Source: an uncultured Alphaproteobacteria bacterium (lineage in GTDB: Bacteria; Pseudomonadota; Alphaproteobacteria; Methylaequorales; Methylaequoraceae). Taken from it: a stretch of DNA of 64,000 nt. The stretch is taken from contig CACMJG010000001.1 of assembly GCA_902613995.1 (NCBI GenBank), positions 145,751 through 209,750 on the forward strand, in the 5' to 3' direction. Positions 19,686 to 33,515 of the stretch are shown one piece after another (positions within the stretch are counted from its first letter, which is position 1; the number at the start of each line of letters is the position of its first letter). The notes beneath the pieces are model-generated. The model did no database searches, was not told the origin of the DNA, and saw nothing but the letters and a program-made list of their open reading frames with translations. A program made the position numbers and the translations under genes.

Positions 19686-20573
19686 TTATGATTTTTCTGT
19701 TTGCTTTGGATCAGGAGTTGTTTGATTATTTTGTTTCACCTCTTTTACATCAGCTTTTCCAACTTCTTTTTGAATATTTACATTTTCAATATTTTCTTGC
19801 GTTGAAGCCTCAACTTTTTCAGATACATTTGATTTGTTTTCTGTAGCATTTTCAGGCACATTCGTGTTTGAGTCTTTAGATTCTTGAGGCAAAATGTCTT
19901 CATTAATATTTTGATTAACGCCTTCATTTAAAGAAATCTTTTGATTTTTCTTAACCGCATCGACTATTTTAATTATTGAACCTTTGTGACCAGGAACTGC
20001 ACCTTTTAGGATAATGAGATTATTTACGGTATCGATGTTTAAAACTTTTAAATTTTGGATTGTAACTTTTTTGTTTCCAAGTCGCCCAGCCATTTTCTTT
20101 CCTTTAAAAACTTTTCCTGGATCTTGACATTGACCTGTTGATCCGTGTGACCTATGGGATATCGATACACCGTGAGTTGCTCTATTTCCTGCAAAATTGT
20201 GTCTTTTCATTCCGCCGGCAAAACCTTTTCCAATCGAATTTGATGTTACATCGACAAACTGACCAACCATAAAATTTGAAACGTTAACCTTATCTCCTAT
20301 TTTATAAGAACTTGGTTCTTTTAGCTTAAATTCTCGTGCGTAAGAAAATGCTTTTAATTTGTTTTTCTTAAGAAATTCTTTAAATGGTTTGCCAACAGAT
20401 TTTGTGTAATTTCCATGAGAAAGAGTGATAGCATTGTATCCATTTTTTTCATAATTTTTAAGAGAAACTACTTGGCATTCTCTTACCTGAAGGACTGTAA
20501 CAGCATGATTGATTTTATCTTTATCATAAAATCGAGACATTCCAACTTTTTCAGCTAATAAACCTTCCCTCAT
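19686..20573 (-). CDS. rplC: 50S ribosomal protein L3 with acidic C-terminal tail
   Basis: Residues 1-212 are L3 (GLLAEKVGMSRFYD; the tip loop GVSISHRSHGSTGQCQDPGK containing the methylated Gln site; MAGRLGNKKVTIQNL). Residues ~213-295 are a low-complexity tail rich in Asn, Gln, Glu, Thr and Val and largely acidic. The 295-residue total exceeds the usual 205-240; long tails on L3 occur in some alphaproteobacteria. It is 8 nt after rpsJ. Confidence 0.95.
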   Translation of the reverse strand: MREGLLAEKVGMSRFYDKDKINHAVTVLQVRECQVVSLKNYEKNGYNAITLSHGNYTKSVGKPFKEFLKKNKLKAFSYAREFKLKEPSSYKIGDKVNVSNFMVGQFVDVTSNSIGKGFAGGMKRHNFAGNRATHGVSISHRSHGSTGQCQDPGKVFKGKKMAGRLGNKKVTIQNLKVLNIDTVNNLIILKGAVPGHKGSIIKIVDAVKKNQKISLNEGVNQNINEDILPQESKDSNTNVPENATENKSNVSEKVEASTQENIENVNIQKEVGKADVKEVKQNNQTTPDPKQTEKS

Positions 20574-20581
20574 AAATTCAC

Positions 20582-20890
20582 CTAAAGTTTAATCTCAATA
20601 TCAACACCTGCTGCTAGCTGTAACTTTTGAAGTGCATCAACAGTTTGAGGTGTCCACTCAGTAATATCCATCATTCGCTTATGAGTTCGCATTTCTAACT
20701 GATCACGAGATTTTTTATCAACGTGAGGGGATTTTAATATAGTAAATTTTTCAATGATTGTTGGTAAAGGAATGGGACCTTTTACATTGGCACCAGTTCT
20801 TTTAGCAGTATTAACTATTTCAAGTGTTGTTTGATCTAGCACCCTGTGATCAAATGCTTTAAGTCTGATTCGAATGTTTTGACTAGCCAT
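20582..20890 (-). CDS. rpsJ: 30S ribosomal protein S10 / NusE
   Basis: The 102-residue S10 is the first gene of the S10 operon and also a component of the NusB-NusE antitermination complex; nusB lies at 59 kb in this window. It begins [16 protein letters not shown] and has TKKSRDQ-type [14 protein letters not shown] and the C-terminal [11 protein letters not shown]. It is 21 nt after tuf, so the str and S10 groups are probably one transcript. Confidence 0.97.
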   Translation of the reverse strand: MASQNIRIRLKAFDHRVLDQTTLEIVNTAKRTGANVKGPIPLPTIIEKFTILKSPHVDKKSRDQLEMRTHKRMMDITEWTPQTVDALQKLQLAAGVDIEIKL

Positions 20891-20911
20891 CTTTCAAAGT
20901 CCTTTTAAATA

Positions 20912-22102
20912 CTATTCAACAATCTCAGCAACAACTCCAGCTCCTACGGTTCTTCCGCCTTCTCTGATAGCGAACTTTAAGCCTTTATCCATTGCAATTG
21001 GGGTTAACAATTCAACTGAAACAGAAACGTTGTCACCTGGCATAACCATTTCAGTTCCAGAGGGCAATTCTATGGTTCCAGTAACGTCAGTAGTTCTGAA
21101 ATAGAATTGAGGTCTGTAATTTTTAAAGAATGGTGTATGCCTTCCACCCTCATCTTTATTCAAAATGTAAGCCTCTGCTTTAAACTTTTTGTGAGGTTTA
21201 ATGGACCCAGGTTTTGCTAGAACTTGACCTCTTTCAACTTCTTCTCTTTTAGTTCCTCTGAGAAGCACACCTACATTGTCACCAGCTTCGCCTCTATCTA
21301 GTAGTTTCCTGAACATTTCAACACCAGTACAAACGGTCTTTTGAGTTTCTTTAATCCCTGTAATCTCTATTTCGTCATTTACATTTACAACACCTCTTTC
21401 AACTCTTCCAGTTACAACAGTTCCTCTTCCTGAAATAGAAAAAACATCCTCAATTGGCATTAAGAAATCTTGATCAAGTGGTCTTGCTGGTTGAGGAATA
21501 TGTTCATCAACTTTCTGCATTAATTCTAATATTGCCTTTTTACCAGTTTCTTCATTTGTGTTTTCAATTGCTGCAAGGGCTGATCCTTTCACAATCGGAA
21601 TATTATCACCATCAAACTCGTACTTTGACAAAAGCTCTCGCACTTCCATCTCAACTAAATCGAGAAGCTCAGGATCATCTACTTGATCAACTTTATTCAT
21701 AAAAACAACAATAGATGGAACACCTACTTGACGAGCCAATAGAATATGCTCCTTAGTTTGAGGCATAGGGCCATCCGCCGCTGAAACTACAAGGATAGCA
21801 CCATCCATTTGAGCAGCACCAGTGATCATATTCTTTACATAATCAGCATGACCAGGACAATCAACGTGTGCATAATGTCTCTTATCTGTTTGATACTCGA
21901 CGTGAGCGGTGGAGATTGTTATACCTCTTTCCTTTTCTTCTGGTGCTTTGTCTATTTGAGCATAATCCATAGCGGTTGCTCCGCCAGTTTCCGCTAACAC
22001 TTTTGTGATTGCTGCAGTTAAAGTGGTTTTCCCATGATCGACGTGACCAATTGTACCAATATTACAATGAGGTTTACTTCTGTCGAATTTTTCTTTTGCC
22101 AT
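20912..22102 (-). CDS. tuf: Elongation factor Tu
   Basis: The 396-residue GTPase delivers aminoacyl-tRNA to the ribosome. The G1 motif GHVDHGKTT is at ~19-27, and [20 protein letters not shown] and SALAAIE are the other nucleotide-binding motifs. Only one copy is in the window; the second tuf that many proteobacteria have beside tRNA-Trp and secE is replaced here by a sirtuin gene, so this may be the only one. Confidence 0.98.
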   Translation of the reverse strand: MAKEKFDRSKPHCNIGTIGHVDHGKTTLTAAITKVLAETGGATAMDYAQIDKAPEEKERGITISTAHVEYQTDKRHYAHVDCPGHADYVKNMITGAAQMDGAILVVSAADGPMPQTKEHILLARQVGVPSIVVFMNKVDQVDDPELLDLVEMEVRELLSKYEFDGDNIPIVKGSALAAIENTNEETGKKAILELMQKVDEHIPQPARPLDQDFLMPIEDVFSISGRGTVVTGRVERGVVNVNDEIEITGIKETQKTVCTGVEMFRKLLDRGEAGDNVGVLLRGTKREEVERGQVLAKPGSIKPHKKFKAEAYILNKDEGGRHTPFFKNYRPQFYFRTTDVTGTIELPSGTEMVMPGDNVSVSVELLTPIAMDKGLKFAIREGGRTVGAGVVAEIVE

Positions 22103-22125
22103 TTTAATACTCCTTATTTAAAAAA

Positions 22126-24207
22126 TTAACCAGAAACTTTTTCCTTAACTTCTTCAGCCACATTATGAGGAACTTCCTCGTAGTGATTAAAAGTCATGGT
22201 GTAACTCGCTCTACCCTGGCTCATAGAACGTAAATTATTTACATATCCAAACATATTAGCTAAAGGAACCATCCCATTAACGACATGGTTTACACCCCTT
22301 TGCTCCATACCTGAAACTTGACCCCTTCTAGAGTTTAAATCTCCAATGATATCACCCATGTATTCTTCGGGTGTTACAACTTCAACTTTCATCATTGGTT
22401 CTAGAAGAACAGCTTTTGCTTTTGGCATTGCTTCTCGGAATGCTGCTCTTGCTGCAATTTCAAATGCCATTACACTTGAGTCTACGTCGTGAAATGCGCC
22501 ATCAACAAGAGTGCATTTAAAATCAATTACTGGAAAACCGGCTAAAAAACCTGTTTCGATAGAGGCTTTCAAACCTTTTTCAACACCAGGGATGTATTCT
22601 TTTGGAACTCTTCCTCCAACAATTTTGCTCTCAAAGATAAAGCCATCACCCTTAGAAAGTGGTTCAAAATCCATAACAACCTTAGCGAATTGTCCAGCAC
22701 CACCTGATTGTTTCTTGTGAGTATAATCAACTGAAGCTGGCTGTGTTATTGTTTCTCTGTATGCTACTTGCGGTGCACCCACTGTTGCATCAACTTTAAA
22801 TTCCCTCAACATTCGATCAACTAAAATTTCGAGATGAAGTTCTCCCATCCCTTTCATAACTGTTTGACCAGATTCATGATCAACACTAACTTTAAATGAT
22901 GGATCTTCCGCGGCAAGTCTTTGAAGAGCAACGCCCATTTTTTCTTGATCTGCTTTTGTTTTTGGTTCTACAGCTACTTCAATAACAGGATCTGGAAACT
23001 CCATTCTTTCAAGAATAACAGCATCTTCCGGGTCACATAAGGTGTCACCAGTAGTTGTATCTTTAAGTCCTGCGACTGCAATTATATCACCTGCATAAGC
23101 TGTTTTAATATCTTCTCTAGAATTAGAATGCATTTGAAGCATCCTTCCAAATCTTTCTCTTTTATCCTTGACTGAATTTAAAACTGAACTTCCAGCTTCA
23201 ATTTTACCAGAATAAACTCTCATAAAAGTTAAAGATCCCACAAAAGGATCGTTCATGATTTTAAAAGCAAGAGCCGAAAAAGGTTCTGTATCAGAACTTT
23301 TTCTAGTAATTGCTTCGTCCTCTTTGTTGTATTTAATCCCTTTGATTGCAGGAACATCTAAAGGTGATGGTAAGAAATCAACAACTGCATCCAACATTGG
23401 TTGAACTCCTTTGTTTTTGAAGGCACTTCCACAAAGCACAGGAACAAATGTGCTACCAATTGTACCTTTTCTAATTAATGATTTGATCTGTTCTTCAGAT
23501 GGAGAAGTGCCATCGAGATATTTTTCCATAATCTCATCGTCTAACTCAACAACTGTTTCTACTAATTTCTCTCTGTACTTATTGGCTTCATCTTTCATAT
23601 CATCTGGTATTTCTTCATCGGCAAACTTAGCACCTAGAGTTTCTTCCTGCCAAATAACTGCTTTCATTCTAACAAGATCAATTAAACCTTTAAAATTTGA
23701 TTCGGAGCCTAAGGGTAACTGAATAACAAGAGGTTTAGCACCAAGCCTGTCTACAATCATATCTACACACCTGTAGAAGTTCGCACCTATTCTATCCATT
23801 TTGTTTACAAAACACATTCTAGGAACTCCGTATTTGTCTGCCTGTCTCCAAACGGTTTCTGATTGAGGCTCAACACCGGCTACAGAATCAAATACACAAA
23901 CGCTACCATCAAGAACTCTTAATGATCTTTCAACCTCAATTGTAAAGTCTACATGTCCAGGTGTGTCGATAATATTAATTCTTTTGTCATTCCAAAAACA
24001 AGTTGTTGCAGCCGAGGTTATTGTTATGCCTCTTTCTTGTTCTTGCTCCATCCAATCCATTGTAGCTGCACCATCATGAACTTCTCCTATTTTGTGAGAT
24101 ACACCAGTGTAGTACAAGATTCTTTCAGTTGTAGTTGTTTTACCTGCATCAATGTGAGCCATAATTCCAATATTTCTGTAGTTATCTAAATTTGTCTGTC
24201 TTGTCAT
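22126..24207 (-). CDS. fusA: Elongation factor G
   Basis: The 693-residue GTPase drives translocation. G motifs [27 protein letters not shown] and NKMDRIGAN are seen, followed by domains II-V with GGGRVPKEY-like [16 protein letters not shown] start at ATG 24207, preceded by a GGTGAT sequence at Shine-Dalgarno distance; an in-frame upstream start at 24231 would overlap rpsG by 20 nt and adds a non-homologous MLITDGDR. Confidence 0.97.
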   Translation of the reverse strand: MTRQTNLDNYRNIGIMAHIDAGKTTTTERILYYTGVSHKIGEVHDGAATMDWMEQEQERGITITSAATTCFWNDKRINIIDTPGHVDFTIEVERSLRVLDGSVCVFDSVAGVEPQSETVWRQADKYGVPRMCFVNKMDRIGANFYRCVDMIVDRLGAKPLVIQLPLGSESNFKGLIDLVRMKAVIWQEETLGAKFADEEIPDDMKDEANKYREKLVETVVELDDEIMEKYLDGTSPSEEQIKSLIRKGTIGSTFVPVLCGSAFKNKGVQPMLDAVVDFLPSPLDVPAIKGIKYNKEDEAITRKSSDTEPFSALAFKIMNDPFVGSLTFMRVYSGKIEAGSSVLNSVKDKRERFGRMLQMHSNSREDIKTAYAGDIIAVAGLKDTTTGDTLCDPEDAVILERMEFPDPVIEVAVEPKTKADQEKMGVALQRLAAEDPSFKVSVDHESGQTVMKGMGELHLEILVDRMLREFKVDATVGAPQVAYRETITQPASVDYTHKKQSGGAGQFAKVVMDFEPLSKGDGFIFESKIVGGRVPKEYIPGVEKGLKASIETGFLAGFPVIDFKCTLVDGAFHDVDSSVMAFEIAARAAFREAMPKAKAVLLEPMMKVEVVTPEEYMGDIIGDLNSRRGQVSGMEQRGVNHVVNGMVPLANMFGYVNNLRSMSQGRASYTMTFNHYEEVPHNVAEEVKEKVSG

Positions 24208-24211
24208 TCTA

Positions 24212-24691
<480 letters not shown>

Positions 24692-25063
24692 TTACTTTGG
24701 TCTTTTCGCTCCGTATTTGGATCTTCTTTGTTTTCTATTTTTGACACCTTCTGTATCGAGGATACCCCGTAAAACGTGATATCTAACACCTGGAAGATCC
24801 TTAACCCTACCACCTCTTATTAGAACAACTGAATGTTCCTGAAGATTATGCCCCTCTCCTGGGATGTAACTTGTGACTTCAAAGCCATTGGTAAGTTTTA
24901 CTCTAGCAACTTTTCTAAGGGCTGAATTTGGTTTTTTTGGAGTTGTCGTGTAAACCCTTGTACAAACGCCTCTTTTCTGAGGACACCTTTCAAGTGCTGG
25001 AACTTTATTTCTCTTAAGTTGTTTAGATCTAGGTGATCTAATTAACTGGTTAATAGTAGGCAT
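24692..25063 (-). CDS. rpsL: 30S ribosomal protein S12
   Basis: The 123-residue S12 of the decoding site contains [20 protein letters not shown] with the two lysines in the position associated with streptomycin sensitivity, and the [14 protein letters not shown] loop. It is the first gene of the str operon, with a promoter-like site at 25130-25157 and a leader of about 60 nt. Confidence 0.97.
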   Translation of the reverse strand: MPTINQLIRSPRSKQLKRNKVPALERCPQKRGVCTRVYTTTPKKPNSALRKVARVKLTNGFEVTSYIPGEGHNLQEHSVVLIRGGRVKDLPGVRYHVLRGILDTEGVKNRKQRRSKYGAKRPK

Positions 25064-25129
25064 TTTTTTTCCTCAATAAATAGTTAGAAATTGTGTTTGG
25101 CATAAAGCCACTACCAATTATTCGTTTGA

Positions 25130-25157
25130 AAATTAACACATCTTCAATCACTGTCAA
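25130..25157 (-). promoter_or_regulatory. Putative sigma-70 promoter for rpsL-rpsG-fusA-tuf
   Basis: In the 113-nt gap between rpoC and rpsL, the reverse strand has a perfect TTGACA -35 box (25152-25157), a 16-nt spacer and TAATTT (25130-25135). A T-run of ten lies between the rpoC stop and the -35 box but has no hairpin before it, so read-through from rpoC is possible as well. Confidence 0.55.
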
Positions 25158-25176
25158 CAATAGAAAAAAAAAAGTA

Positions 25177-28100
25177 TTAAGAGGCTTTTTCTTCGTTTTG
25201 TGTTGCCTTACTGAGTAACTCTTTGTCCTTCTTATTTGCTTCAAGTTTTACCTGAGACATAAATGATCCTGTACCACAAGGAACCAATCTTCCAACTATG
25301 ACGTTTTCTTTCAGTCCCATCAAACTATCAACCTTCCCAGAGACAGAGGCTTCTGTCAACACTCTTGTTGTTTCTTGAAATGAAGCCGCTGAGACAAAAC
25401 TGTCTGTTTGCAGTGAAGCTTTGGTAATACCTAAAAGAATTTGATGCCCTTTTGCTGGCTTTCTATTTTCTTTTTCAGCGTTGATGTTTTGTTCTAGGAA
25501 TTCTTTCCTGCTAACCTGTTCGCCAGCTAAGAGTGTGGTTTCACCCGGATCTGTTACTTCTATCTTTTGCATCATTTGTCTGACTATTACCTCTATGTGT
25601 TTGTCATTAATTTTGACACCTTGTAGTCTGTAAACATCTTGTACTTCTTTAGTAAGATAAGTTGCTAGAGCCTCGACCCCTTTAACCCTTAAAATATCGT
25701 GCGGAACAGAGTTTCCGTCAACTAAGACATCACCAATTTCAACAACATCACCTTCTTGAACTGTTAGGTGTTTAGATTTTGAAATAACATATTCCACAGG
25801 GCTTAAATTTGAGTCAGTGGGAACTATTGAGATTTTCCTTTTCATTTTGTAGTCCTTACCAAATTCGACCTTTCCAGAGACCTCAGCAATGATTGCGTGA
25901 TCTTTTGGTTTTCTTGCTTCAAAAAGCTCAGCAACACGTGGCAGCCCACCTGTTATATCTTTAGTCTTACTTGATTCTTTCGGCACCCTTGCGATAACGT
26001 CACCTTGTTTAATACTTTGGTCGTTATTTACACTAATAATAGAATCTACCGTTAGAGGATAGCTTGCGGTACTACCATTTTCTAAAACTAACACTTCTCC
26101 ATTTGACTTCTTATCATGAATTTCAAGTCGTGGAACAAGATCCTGATTTTTTGTCTGTTGTTTCCAATCCATGACTATATTACTTGATAAACCTGTTGAT
26201 TCGTCAATTATCTCCCTTGTAGTGATACCCTCCTCAAGATCCTTGAATTTCATTATTCCACTGGTCTGTGCAATAATCGGTAAAGTAAAAGGGTCCCATT
26301 CTGCAACAATGTCATTTGATTTAACATCCTTTTCATCTGTAAAATTAATTTTACAACCAAAAGGTAATCTGTGTTTGGCTTTTTCTTTTTTATTTTCGTC
26401 TAAAATTAAAAGAGAGGCGTTTCTTGACATGTTGATATTGTTTCCAGAACTGTCTGTCGCAAATTTTAAATTAATGTACTTAACTTTTCCTTTAACCTTG
26501 GATTCAATGTTAGAGACTTCTGTGCCTTTCTGGGCCGCACCCCCAATGTGAAATGTTCTCATAGTCAACTGTGTACCAGGTTCACCAATAGACTGAGCTG
26601 CTATGACTCCAACTGCTTCTCCAACATTAACTGGGGTTCCTCTTGCAAGATCCCTCCCGTAACATTTGGCGCAGACTCCGAATTCAGCTTCGCAAGTCAA
26701 CACTGACCTGACCTTTATTTCTTCAAATCCAACTTTATCAATTAATGATAGATTTTCTTCTGAGACAATATCGCCAGCTTTCGCAATAACTTTATTGTCT
26801 TTATCAATTAAATCTTCAGCCAAAGTTCTTCCTAAAACTCTCTCTGATAAAGGCTCAACTACTTCACCACCCTCCACTAATTCACTCAAAGTAATAAATT
26901 TTGACGTAAAACAGTCATCGACAGTTATTATTGAATCCTGCGCAACATCAACCAGCCTTCTAGTTAGGTATCCAGAATTGGCTGTTTTAAGCGCTGTATC
27001 AGCCAAGCCTTTTCGAGCACCATGACTTGAGTTGAAATATTCAAGAACAGTTAATCCCTCTTTAAAGTTCGAAACAATCGGAGTTTCAATTATTTCTCCT
27101 GAAGGTTTTGCCATAAGTCCTCTCATCCCTGATAACTGTTTTAATTGAGCTGCGGATCCCCTAGCACCCGAATCAGCCATCATGTAAACTGAGTTAAAAT
27201 TCTCAACTTTATCTGATTCTTTTGGAACAAGAATTTTCATCATTTCATCAGCGACTGAATCTGAACATTTTGCCCAAGCGTCAACAACTTTATTGTATTT
27301 TTCGCCTTTTGTAATTAAACCCTCGGAATATTGTTTTTCATATGATTTAACTTTGTTTTCTGTGTCATCTAGTAAATTAGTCTTTTCAGTTGGAATTAGT
27401 AGATCATCTTTTCCAAAAGATATGCCCGCTTTACACGCTTCTCTGAAACCAATTTCCATAAGCTTGTCTGCAAAGATAACCGTTTTTTTCTGACCGCAAT
27501 GTCTATACACTAAATCAATTGCATTACTTATTTCTTTTTTTGTAAGAACTTTATTAATTATCTCAAAACTTACTTTTGGATGTTTTGGAAGTATTTCGCT
27601 TATTAACATTCTACCTGGTGTTGTTAAAACTGTTTTAGTGATCGGTTCAAAATTTTCATCCACTGTTTCGAATCTACATTTGATTTTGGAGTGTAATGAA
27701 ACATTCTTTTGATCGATAGCTATAAAAAGTTCTTCCATCGAAGAAAAAATCATACCCTCACCTACTCCGTCTGGACTCATTAAACTTAAATAATATAAAC
27801 CTAAAATCATATCTTGAGACGGAACAATAATAGGCTTTCCATTTGCAGGAGATAAAATATTATTTGTTGACATCATAAGAACACGTGCCTCAAGTTGAGA
27901 CTCCAGTGATAATGGTACATGTACTGCCATTTGATCACCGTCAAAATCTGCATTAAAGGCTGTACAAACTAAGGGATGAAGTTGAATTGCTTTTCCCTCT
28001 ATTAAAATTGGCTCAAACGCTTGTATTCCTAATCTATGTAAAGTTGGAGCTCTATTTAATAGTACAGGATGTTCTCTAATCACTTCAGCGAGAATATCCC

Positions 28101-29325
28101 AGACCTCTGGTCTTTCTTTTTCGACCATTTTTTTTGCTGCTTTTACAGTTGTTGCATAGTTATATTTTTCAAGTTTAGAATAGATAAATGGTTTAAACAG
28201 TTCAATTGCCATTTTTTTTGGAATTCCACATTGATGAAGTTTAAGTTCAGGTCCAACTACAATTACTGATCTTCCAGAATAATCAACTCTTTTACCTAAC
28301 AGATTTTGCCTAAACCTACCTTGTTTGCCCTTAAGCATATCAGACAAAGATTTAAGTGGTCTTTTATTTGTACCTGTTATAACTCTTCCCCTTCTTCCAT
28401 TATCGAATAATGCATCGCAGGCTTCTTGGAGCATTCTTTTTTCGTTTCTAACAATTATATCAGGCGCTTTAAGGGTCAATAATCTCTGCAATCTATTGTT
28501 TCTATTGATAACTCTTCTGTACAAATCATTGAGGTCAGAGGTTGCAAACCTACCCCCGTCTAAAGGAACAAGTGGTCTTAATTCGGGGGGAATAACAGGA
28601 ATTACGTTTAAAATCATCCATTCTGGTTTTAGTTTAGAACCAATAAATGCTTCGATAAGTTTAAGTCTTTTAACTAATTTTTTCTTTTTTGTTTCAGATG
28701 AAGTAGAGTTAAGCTCTTCCCTAACTACTTTTTGTTCCTCTTCAAGATTAATCTCTGAAAGTAACTTTTGAATAGCTTCTGCACCTATCATACTTTGGAA
28801 ACTTTCTCCAAATTCTTCTTTTAATTCTGAATTCTCTTCGTCAGATAAAATCTGAAACTTTTTAAGTGATTTAACCATTCCAGGTTCAGTAACAATGAAA
28901 CTTTCGAAATACAGAACTTTTTCTAGGTCTTTTAGGGCTAAATCCAACAACAATCCGATTCTACTCGGTAGGGATTTCAGAAACCAAATATGAGCTACAG
29001 GAGCAGCAAGTGGAATATGTCCCATTCTTTCTCTTCTTACTTTTGTTAAAGTAACCTCCACACCACATTTTTCACAAATTATACCTTTAAATTTCATTCT
29101 TTTATATTTGCCGCAGACACACTCATAATCCTTAATTGGACCAAAAATACGAGCACAAAACAATCCACTTCTTTCAGGCTTAAAAGTCCTATAATTTATT
29201 GTTTCTGGCTTTTTAATTTCACCGTGTGACCATGATATAATTTCGTCAGGGCTGGCTATTGAGATTCTTAAGTGATCAAAATTTACAAAGCTAGGTTTTT
29301 CTATAAGTTTTATTAATTCATTCAT
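25177..29325 (-). CDS. rpoC: RNA polymerase beta' subunit
   Basis: The 1382-residue catalytic subunit has the N-terminal zinc ribbon ([20 protein letters not shown]), the Mg-binding NADFDGDQM at about 458-466, and the C-terminal zinc site cysteines near [32 protein letters not shown] marks the bridge/trigger region. It is 8 nt after rpoB. Length is normal for alphaproteobacteria, with a short charged C-terminal end. Confidence 0.98.
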   Translation of the reverse strand: MNELIKLIEKPSFVNFDHLRISIASPDEIISWSHGEIKKPETINYRTFKPERSGLFCARIFGPIKDYECVCGKYKRMKFKGIICEKCGVEVTLTKVRRERMGHIPLAAPVAHIWFLKSLPSRIGLLLDLALKDLEKVLYFESFIVTEPGMVKSLKKFQILSDEENSELKEEFGESFQSMIGAEAIQKLLSEINLEEEQKVVREELNSTSSETKKKKLVKRLKLIEAFIGSKLKPEWMILNVIPVIPPELRPLVPLDGGRFATSDLNDLYRRVINRNNRLQRLLTLKAPDIIVRNEKRMLQEACDALFDNGRRGRVITGTNKRPLKSLSDMLKGKQGRFRQNLLGKRVDYSGRSVIVVGPELKLHQCGIPKKMAIELFKPFIYSKLEKYNYATTVKAAKKMVEKERPEVWDILAEVIREHPVLLNRAPTLHRLGIQAFEPILIEGKAIQLHPLVCTAFNADFDGDQMAVHVPLSLESQLEARVLMMSTNNILSPANGKPIIVPSQDMILGLYYLSLMSPDGVGEGMIFSSMEELFIAIDQKNVSLHSKIKCRFETVDENFEPITKTVLTTPGRMLISEILPKHPKVSFEIINKVLTKKEISNAIDLVYRHCGQKKTVIFADKLMEIGFREACKAGISFGKDDLLIPTEKTNLLDDTENKVKSYEKQYSEGLITKGEKYNKVVDAWAKCSDSVADEMMKILVPKESDKVENFNSVYMMADSGARGSAAQLKQLSGMRGLMAKPSGEIIETPIVSNFKEGLTVLEYFNSSHGARKGLADTALKTANSGYLTRRLVDVAQDSIITVDDCFTSKFITLSELVEGGEVVEPLSERVLGRTLAEDLIDKDNKVIAKAGDIVSEENLSLIDKVGFEEIKVRSVLTCEAEFGVCAKCYGRDLARGTPVNVGEAVGVIAAQSIGEPGTQLTMRTFHIGGAAQKGTEVSNIESKVKGKVKYINLKFATDSSGNNINMSRNASLLILDENKKEKAKHRLPFGCKINFTDEKDVKSNDIVAEWDPFTLPIIAQTSGIMKFKDLEEGITTREIIDESTGLSSNIVMDWKQQTKNQDLVPRLEIHDKKSNGEVLVLENGSTASYPLTVDSIISVNNDQSIKQGDVIARVPKESSKTKDITGGLPRVAELFEARKPKDHAIIAEVSGKVEFGKDYKMKRKISIVPTDSNLSPVEYVISKSKHLTVQEGDVVEIGDVLVDGNSVPHDILRVKGVEALATYLTKEVQDVYRLQGVKINDKHIEVIVRQMMQKIEVTDPGETTLLAGEQVSRKEFLEQNINAEKENRKPAKGHQILLGITKASLQTDSFVSAASFQETTRVLTEASVSGKVDSLMGLKENVIVGRLVPCGTGSFMSQVKLEANKKDKELLSKATQNEEKAS

Positions 29326-29333
29326 TGTTACCT

Positions 29334-32300
29334 CTAGTTTACATTTCTTTCTAATAGTTCAACATTTAGACCTAATGATTTTAATTCCATAATTAAAACA
29401 TTGAAAGATTCAGGAATTCCTGATTCAATATTATCATCGCCTCTCACAATTGTTTCATATGCCTTAGTTCTTCCAGATACATCATCAGATTTAACAGTTA
29501 ACATTTCTTGCAGCGTGTAAGATGCACCATATGCTTCTAAAGCCCAAACTTCCATCTCGCCAAACCTTTGACCTCCAAACTGTGCCTTGCCACCTAAAGG
29601 CTGCTGTGTAACAAGACTGTAAGGACCGATCGATCTAGCATGAATTTTGTCATCAACAAGGTGGTTGAGTTTTAACATGTATATTTGACCGACTGTGATA
29701 GGTCTGTCAAAATAGTTTCCAGTTTTTCCATCAATCAATCTTTGCTGACCACTTGTATGACTAGAAGCAAGAGAAAAGTAGTGATTAATATCCATTTCTT
29801 TTGCGCCATCAAATACGGGCGTGGCAAAAGGGACACCAGTCTTAAGTTGTATAGCTCTCTTAATAATTTCACTATCAGGAAGTTTTGACATTCTCTCGTT
29901 AAAAATTTTCTCGCCATAGACACCTTTAAATAAATTTTTTATTTTTATAATATTTGATTTATCTTTTTCTGCTCTTAAGGCAAGATTATAAAACTTTTTA
30001 CCTAAATCTACCGAAGCCGCTCCCAGATGCGTTTCCAAGATCTGACCAACATTCATCCTTGAAGGAACCCCAAGAGGATTAAGAACAATGTCTACTGGTG
30101 TACCATCTTCCATGTAAGGCATATCTTCAACTGGAATTATTCTTGATATCACACCTTTGTTTCCATGTCTTCCTGCCATTTTATCTCCAGGGGCAAGTTG
30201 CCTTTTTACTGCAACAAATACTTTTACTAGTTTCATTACACCTGGCATGAGTTCGTCGCCAGATTGGACTTTATCAACTTTAGATTGAAAGGTTTTATTC
30301 AATAGGTTCAGACTTTGATTAAAAGCATCATTTAGTGATTCTATTTTTTTCATCACAGAATCAGATTTAATTGAAATCTTTTTTAATTGCGAAAGCTTTG
30401 ATTCATCTAAAAGTTCTTTCGTCAGTTTTATATTTTTTGGTTTTTTTTCAAAGCCACTTTCGTATTCCTGATTTAGCAGAAGGGATTTTAGATTTTTTTC
30501 AAAACTTGACTCAAGAATAAATCTTTCATCCTCCATATCTATATGAAGTTGTTCTATTTGAGTTCGTTCATTAGATAAAGATCTCTCATCTTTATCTATT
30601 CCTCTTCTTGAAAACACTCTCACTTCAACTATTGTTCCGGATACTCCAGGGGGAAGTCTAAGAGAGGTATCTTTTACGTCTGCTGCTTTTTCTCCAAAAA
30701 TTGCTCTAAGAAGTTTTTCTTCAGGTGTCATTGGAGATTCTCCTTTAGGTGTCACCTTCCCGACTAAAATGTCACCTGGATTGACTTTTGCTCCAATATG
30801 AACAATTCCTGCCTCATCAAGATTGGTTAAAGATTCTTCTCCAACATTAGGTATATCTCTGGTTATTTCTTCTTGTCCTAGCTTTGTATCTCTAGCAAGA
30901 ACTTCAAATTCTTGGATATGGATTGAAGTGAAAACGTCATCCACAACAAGCTTTTCTGAGATCAGAATCGAGTCTTCATAGTTGTAGCCATTCCAGGGCA
31001 TAAACGCAACAGTGACATTTTTACCTAATGCAAGTTCACCTGTTTTTGAAGCAGGCCCATCTGCAATAATATCGCCTTTCTCAACAAAATCTCCTTCTTT
31101 TACTAACGGAGTCTGGTTGATACATGTATCTTGATTAGATCTTTGGAACTTGCTCAATCTGTATATGTCAACTCCAGTATCTTGATCGCTTTTTTGAGAT
31201 GCACTTATAACAATTCTAGACGAATCAACCTGATTTACAAAACCAGATCTTTTCGCAACTACAACCACTCCTGAATCTCTTGCGACAACAGATTCCATTC
31301 CCGTACCAACAAATGGTGATTCGCTTTTAAGAAGCGGTACTGCTTGACGCATCATATTTGAACCCATTAAAGCTCTATTTGCATCATCATTTTCAAGAAA
31401 TGGTATCAAGGCCGCAGCAACGGAAACCAACTGTTTTGGTGAGACATCAATGAAATCTACATCCTTTGGATCTAACATTAAAAAATCTCCACTTTTTCTG
31501 CAAGAAATAAAAGTGCGCTCAAAAGATCCATTGTTTCTCAATGGTTCGTTAGCTTGTGCTATTGCATATTTTTCTTCTTCCATAGCTGAAAGATAAACAA
31601 TCTCCGATGTGACTTTAGAATTCACTACTTTTCTGTAGGGTGTTTCTATAAAACCGTATGTGTTCACTTTAGAATATGTAGCTAAGGAGTTGATCAATCC
31701 AATATTTGGTCCCTCAGGAGTTTCGATAGGGCATATTCTTCCATAATGAGACGGATGAACATCTCTTACTTCAAATCCTGCTCTTTCTCTAGAAAGACCC
31801 CCAGGCCCAAGAGCAGAAAGTCTTCTTTTATGTGTAATTTCAGACAATGGATTTGTTTGATCCATGAATTGAGAAAGCTGACTTTGACCAAAAAATTCCC
31901 TTATAGCTGCAGAAGCAGGTTTTGGATTAACAAGGTCGTTCGGCATAACAGTTTCAATATCAGGAGCATTAGTCATTCTTTCTTTTATTGCTCTCTCCAT
32001 TCTGATAACACCTAATGTATATTGATTTTCTAACAATTCACCTACTGATCTTACTCTTCTATTTCCGAGATGATCAATATCATCGATGTGTCCGTTTCCA
32101 TCTTTAAGTCCAGCTAGATAACTAACAATTTTAATAATATCATTGTTTTGTAGGACTCTTAAGTTCAAATCTGTGTCAAGATTGAGTCTTGTATTAATCT
32201 TAAGCCTTCCGACCGGTGAAAGATCGTAGCGCTCTCTGTCAAAAAAGAGATTTCTAAAGAGTTTATCCGCTGACTCGACAGTTGGGGGTTCACCAGGTCT

Positions 32301-33509
32301 TAATATTTTGTAAATTTCAGTTATTGCATCGTTTCTATTTTTATTTTTATCAGCAAAAAAAGTATCTCTGATGTATGATCCTTGTAGATTAGAATTAATG
32401 TGTAAGATATCTAATTTATCAATATTTTTTTCATCTAAAAATTTTAATGTATTTTCAGTAATTTGATCACCGGCTTCGAAATATATAATCCCATTGTTAG
32501 TGTCGAAAATATCACTTGCTAAAAACTTTTCTTGTATTGTAGTGTTATCTAAAAACAAATTTTTAACGGAATTCTCTGATAATTTTTTTTGAATAACGAT
32601 ATTAAATTTTTCTCCAGCTTTCGCATACACTTTACCTGTTTCCGAATCAATTAAATCAAACTCAAGCTTCATACCAACAAAATCGTCTTTATTGTAGTTA
32701 ATATTCCAACCTTTATTCTTTCTTTTTAGAGTAGATGTTTTATAGAAAAATTTAAATAAGTCCTCATGTGTCATACCGTTAATTTTGTTGTAGTCTATTT
32801 CTTTTCCTTCTTTCCTACATGTTTCTCTGTATTCAGAAGACTTTTTGTCGTCTAAAGCTAAAAGCAATGAAGAAGCTAGAAGCTTTCTTCTTTTATCAAT
32901 TCTGACATAGATTAAATCTTTTGGGTCAAACTCAAAATCTATCCATGAACCATTGTAAGGAATTAATCTTGAAGCGAATAGAAACTTTCCAGTCGAATGG
33001 CTTTTGCCTTTATCATGATCGAAGAAAACTCCAGGAGATCTATGCATCTGAGAAACAACTACTCTAGTTGTTCCATTGAAAACAAAAGTACCTTTTGATG
33101 TCATTAATGGCATATCTCCGAGATATACGTCTTGTTCTTTAATATCTTTAACAGACGAAATGCCTGTTTCTTCATCAATCTCCCTGATAATAAGGTTCAA
33201 GGTAACTTTCAGAAGGGAACCGTAAGTTCCACCTCTTTGAATACATTCCTCGACATCATACTTTGGATCTTCAAGTTCATATTTTACAAAACGCAATTCA
33301 GCAACACCTGAAAAATCTGTTATTGGAAAAACTTTATTAAAAACAGCCTGGAGTCCAATATCTTCTCTTTCGTCCGGTTTGACATCTTTTTGTAGGAAAA
33401 GATCATATGAATTTTTCTGAATCTCTAAGAGATTCGGCATATTAACTAAGTCTGGAATTTTCCCGAAACTTTTTCTGATATTGTGATTGTCAGTAAATGA
33501 TTTCTTCAT
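29334..33509 (-). CDS. rpoB: RNA polymerase beta subunit
   Basis: The 1391-residue subunit has the rifampicin-pocket segment [19 protein letters not shown], with the Asp-Gln-Thr-Asn positions intact (sensitive-type sequence), the [20 protein letters not shown] stretch, and [20 protein letters not shown] near the C-terminus. It is 6 nt after rplL, so rplKAJL-rpoBC forms one cluster as in most bacteria. Confidence 0.98.
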   Translation of the reverse strand: MKKSFTDNHNIRKSFGKIPDLVNMPNLLEIQKNSYDLFLQKDVKPDEREDIGLQAVFNKVFPITDFSGVAELRFVKYELEDPKYDVEECIQRGGTYGSLLKVTLNLIIREIDEETGISSVKDIKEQDVYLGDMPLMTSKGTFVFNGTTRVVVSQMHRSPGVFFDHDKGKSHSTGKFLFASRLIPYNGSWIDFEFDPKDLIYVRIDKRRKLLASSLLLALDDKKSSEYRETCRKEGKEIDYNKINGMTHEDLFKFFYKTSTLKRKNKGWNINYNKDDFVGMKLEFDLIDSETGKVYAKAGEKFNIVIQKKLSENSVKNLFLDNTTIQEKFLASDIFDTNNGIIYFEAGDQITENTLKFLDEKNIDKLDILHINSNLQGSYIRDTFFADKNKNRNDAITEIYKILRPGEPPTVESADKLFRNLFFDRERYDLSPVGRLKINTRLNLDTDLNLRVLQNNDIIKIVSYLAGLKDGNGHIDDIDHLGNRRVRSVGELLENQYTLGVIRMERAIKERMTNAPDIETVMPNDLVNPKPASAAIREFFGQSQLSQFMDQTNPLSEITHKRRLSALGPGGLSRERAGFEVRDVHPSHYGRICPIETPEGPNIGLINSLATYSKVNTYGFIETPYRKVVNSKVTSEIVYLSAMEEEKYAIAQANEPLRNNGSFERTFISCRKSGDFLMLDPKDVDFIDVSPKQLVSVAAALIPFLENDDANRALMGSNMMRQAVPLLKSESPFVGTGMESVVARDSGVVVVAKRSGFVNQVDSSRIVISASQKSDQDTGVDIYRLSKFQRSNQDTCINQTPLVKEGDFVEKGDIIADGPASKTGELALGKNVTVAFMPWNGYNYEDSILISEKLVVDDVFTSIHIQEFEVLARDTKLGQEEITRDIPNVGEESLTNLDEAGIVHIGAKVNPGDILVGKVTPKGESPMTPEEKLLRAIFGEKAADVKDTSLRLPPGVSGTIVEVRVFSRRGIDKDERSLSNERTQIEQLHIDMEDERFILESSFEKNLKSLLLNQEYESGFEKKPKNIKLTKELLDESKLSQLKKISIKSDSVMKKIESLNDAFNQSLNLLNKTFQSKVDKVQSGDELMPGVMKLVKVFVAVKRQLAPGDKMAGRHGNKGVISRIIPVEDMPYMEDGTPVDIVLNPLGVPSRMNVGQILETHLGAASVDLGKKFYNLALRAEKDKSNIIKIKNLFKGVYGEKIFNERMSKLPDSEIIKRAIQLKTGVPFATPVFDGAKEMDINHYFSLASSHTSGQQRLIDGKTGNYFDRPITVGQIYMLKLNHLVDDKIHARSIGPYSLVTQQPLGGKAQFGGQRFGEMEVWALEAYGASYTLQEMLTVKSDDVSGRTKAYETIVRGDDNIESGIPESFNVLIMELKSLGLNVELLERNVN

Positions 33510-33515
33510 ATGATG

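Noticed and set aside
25050-25244. 64-codon frame across the rpoC-rpsL gap on the reverse strand
   Set aside because: It overlaps the end of rpoC and the start of rpsL in another frame and has no similarity to a known protein; the gap holds a promoter.
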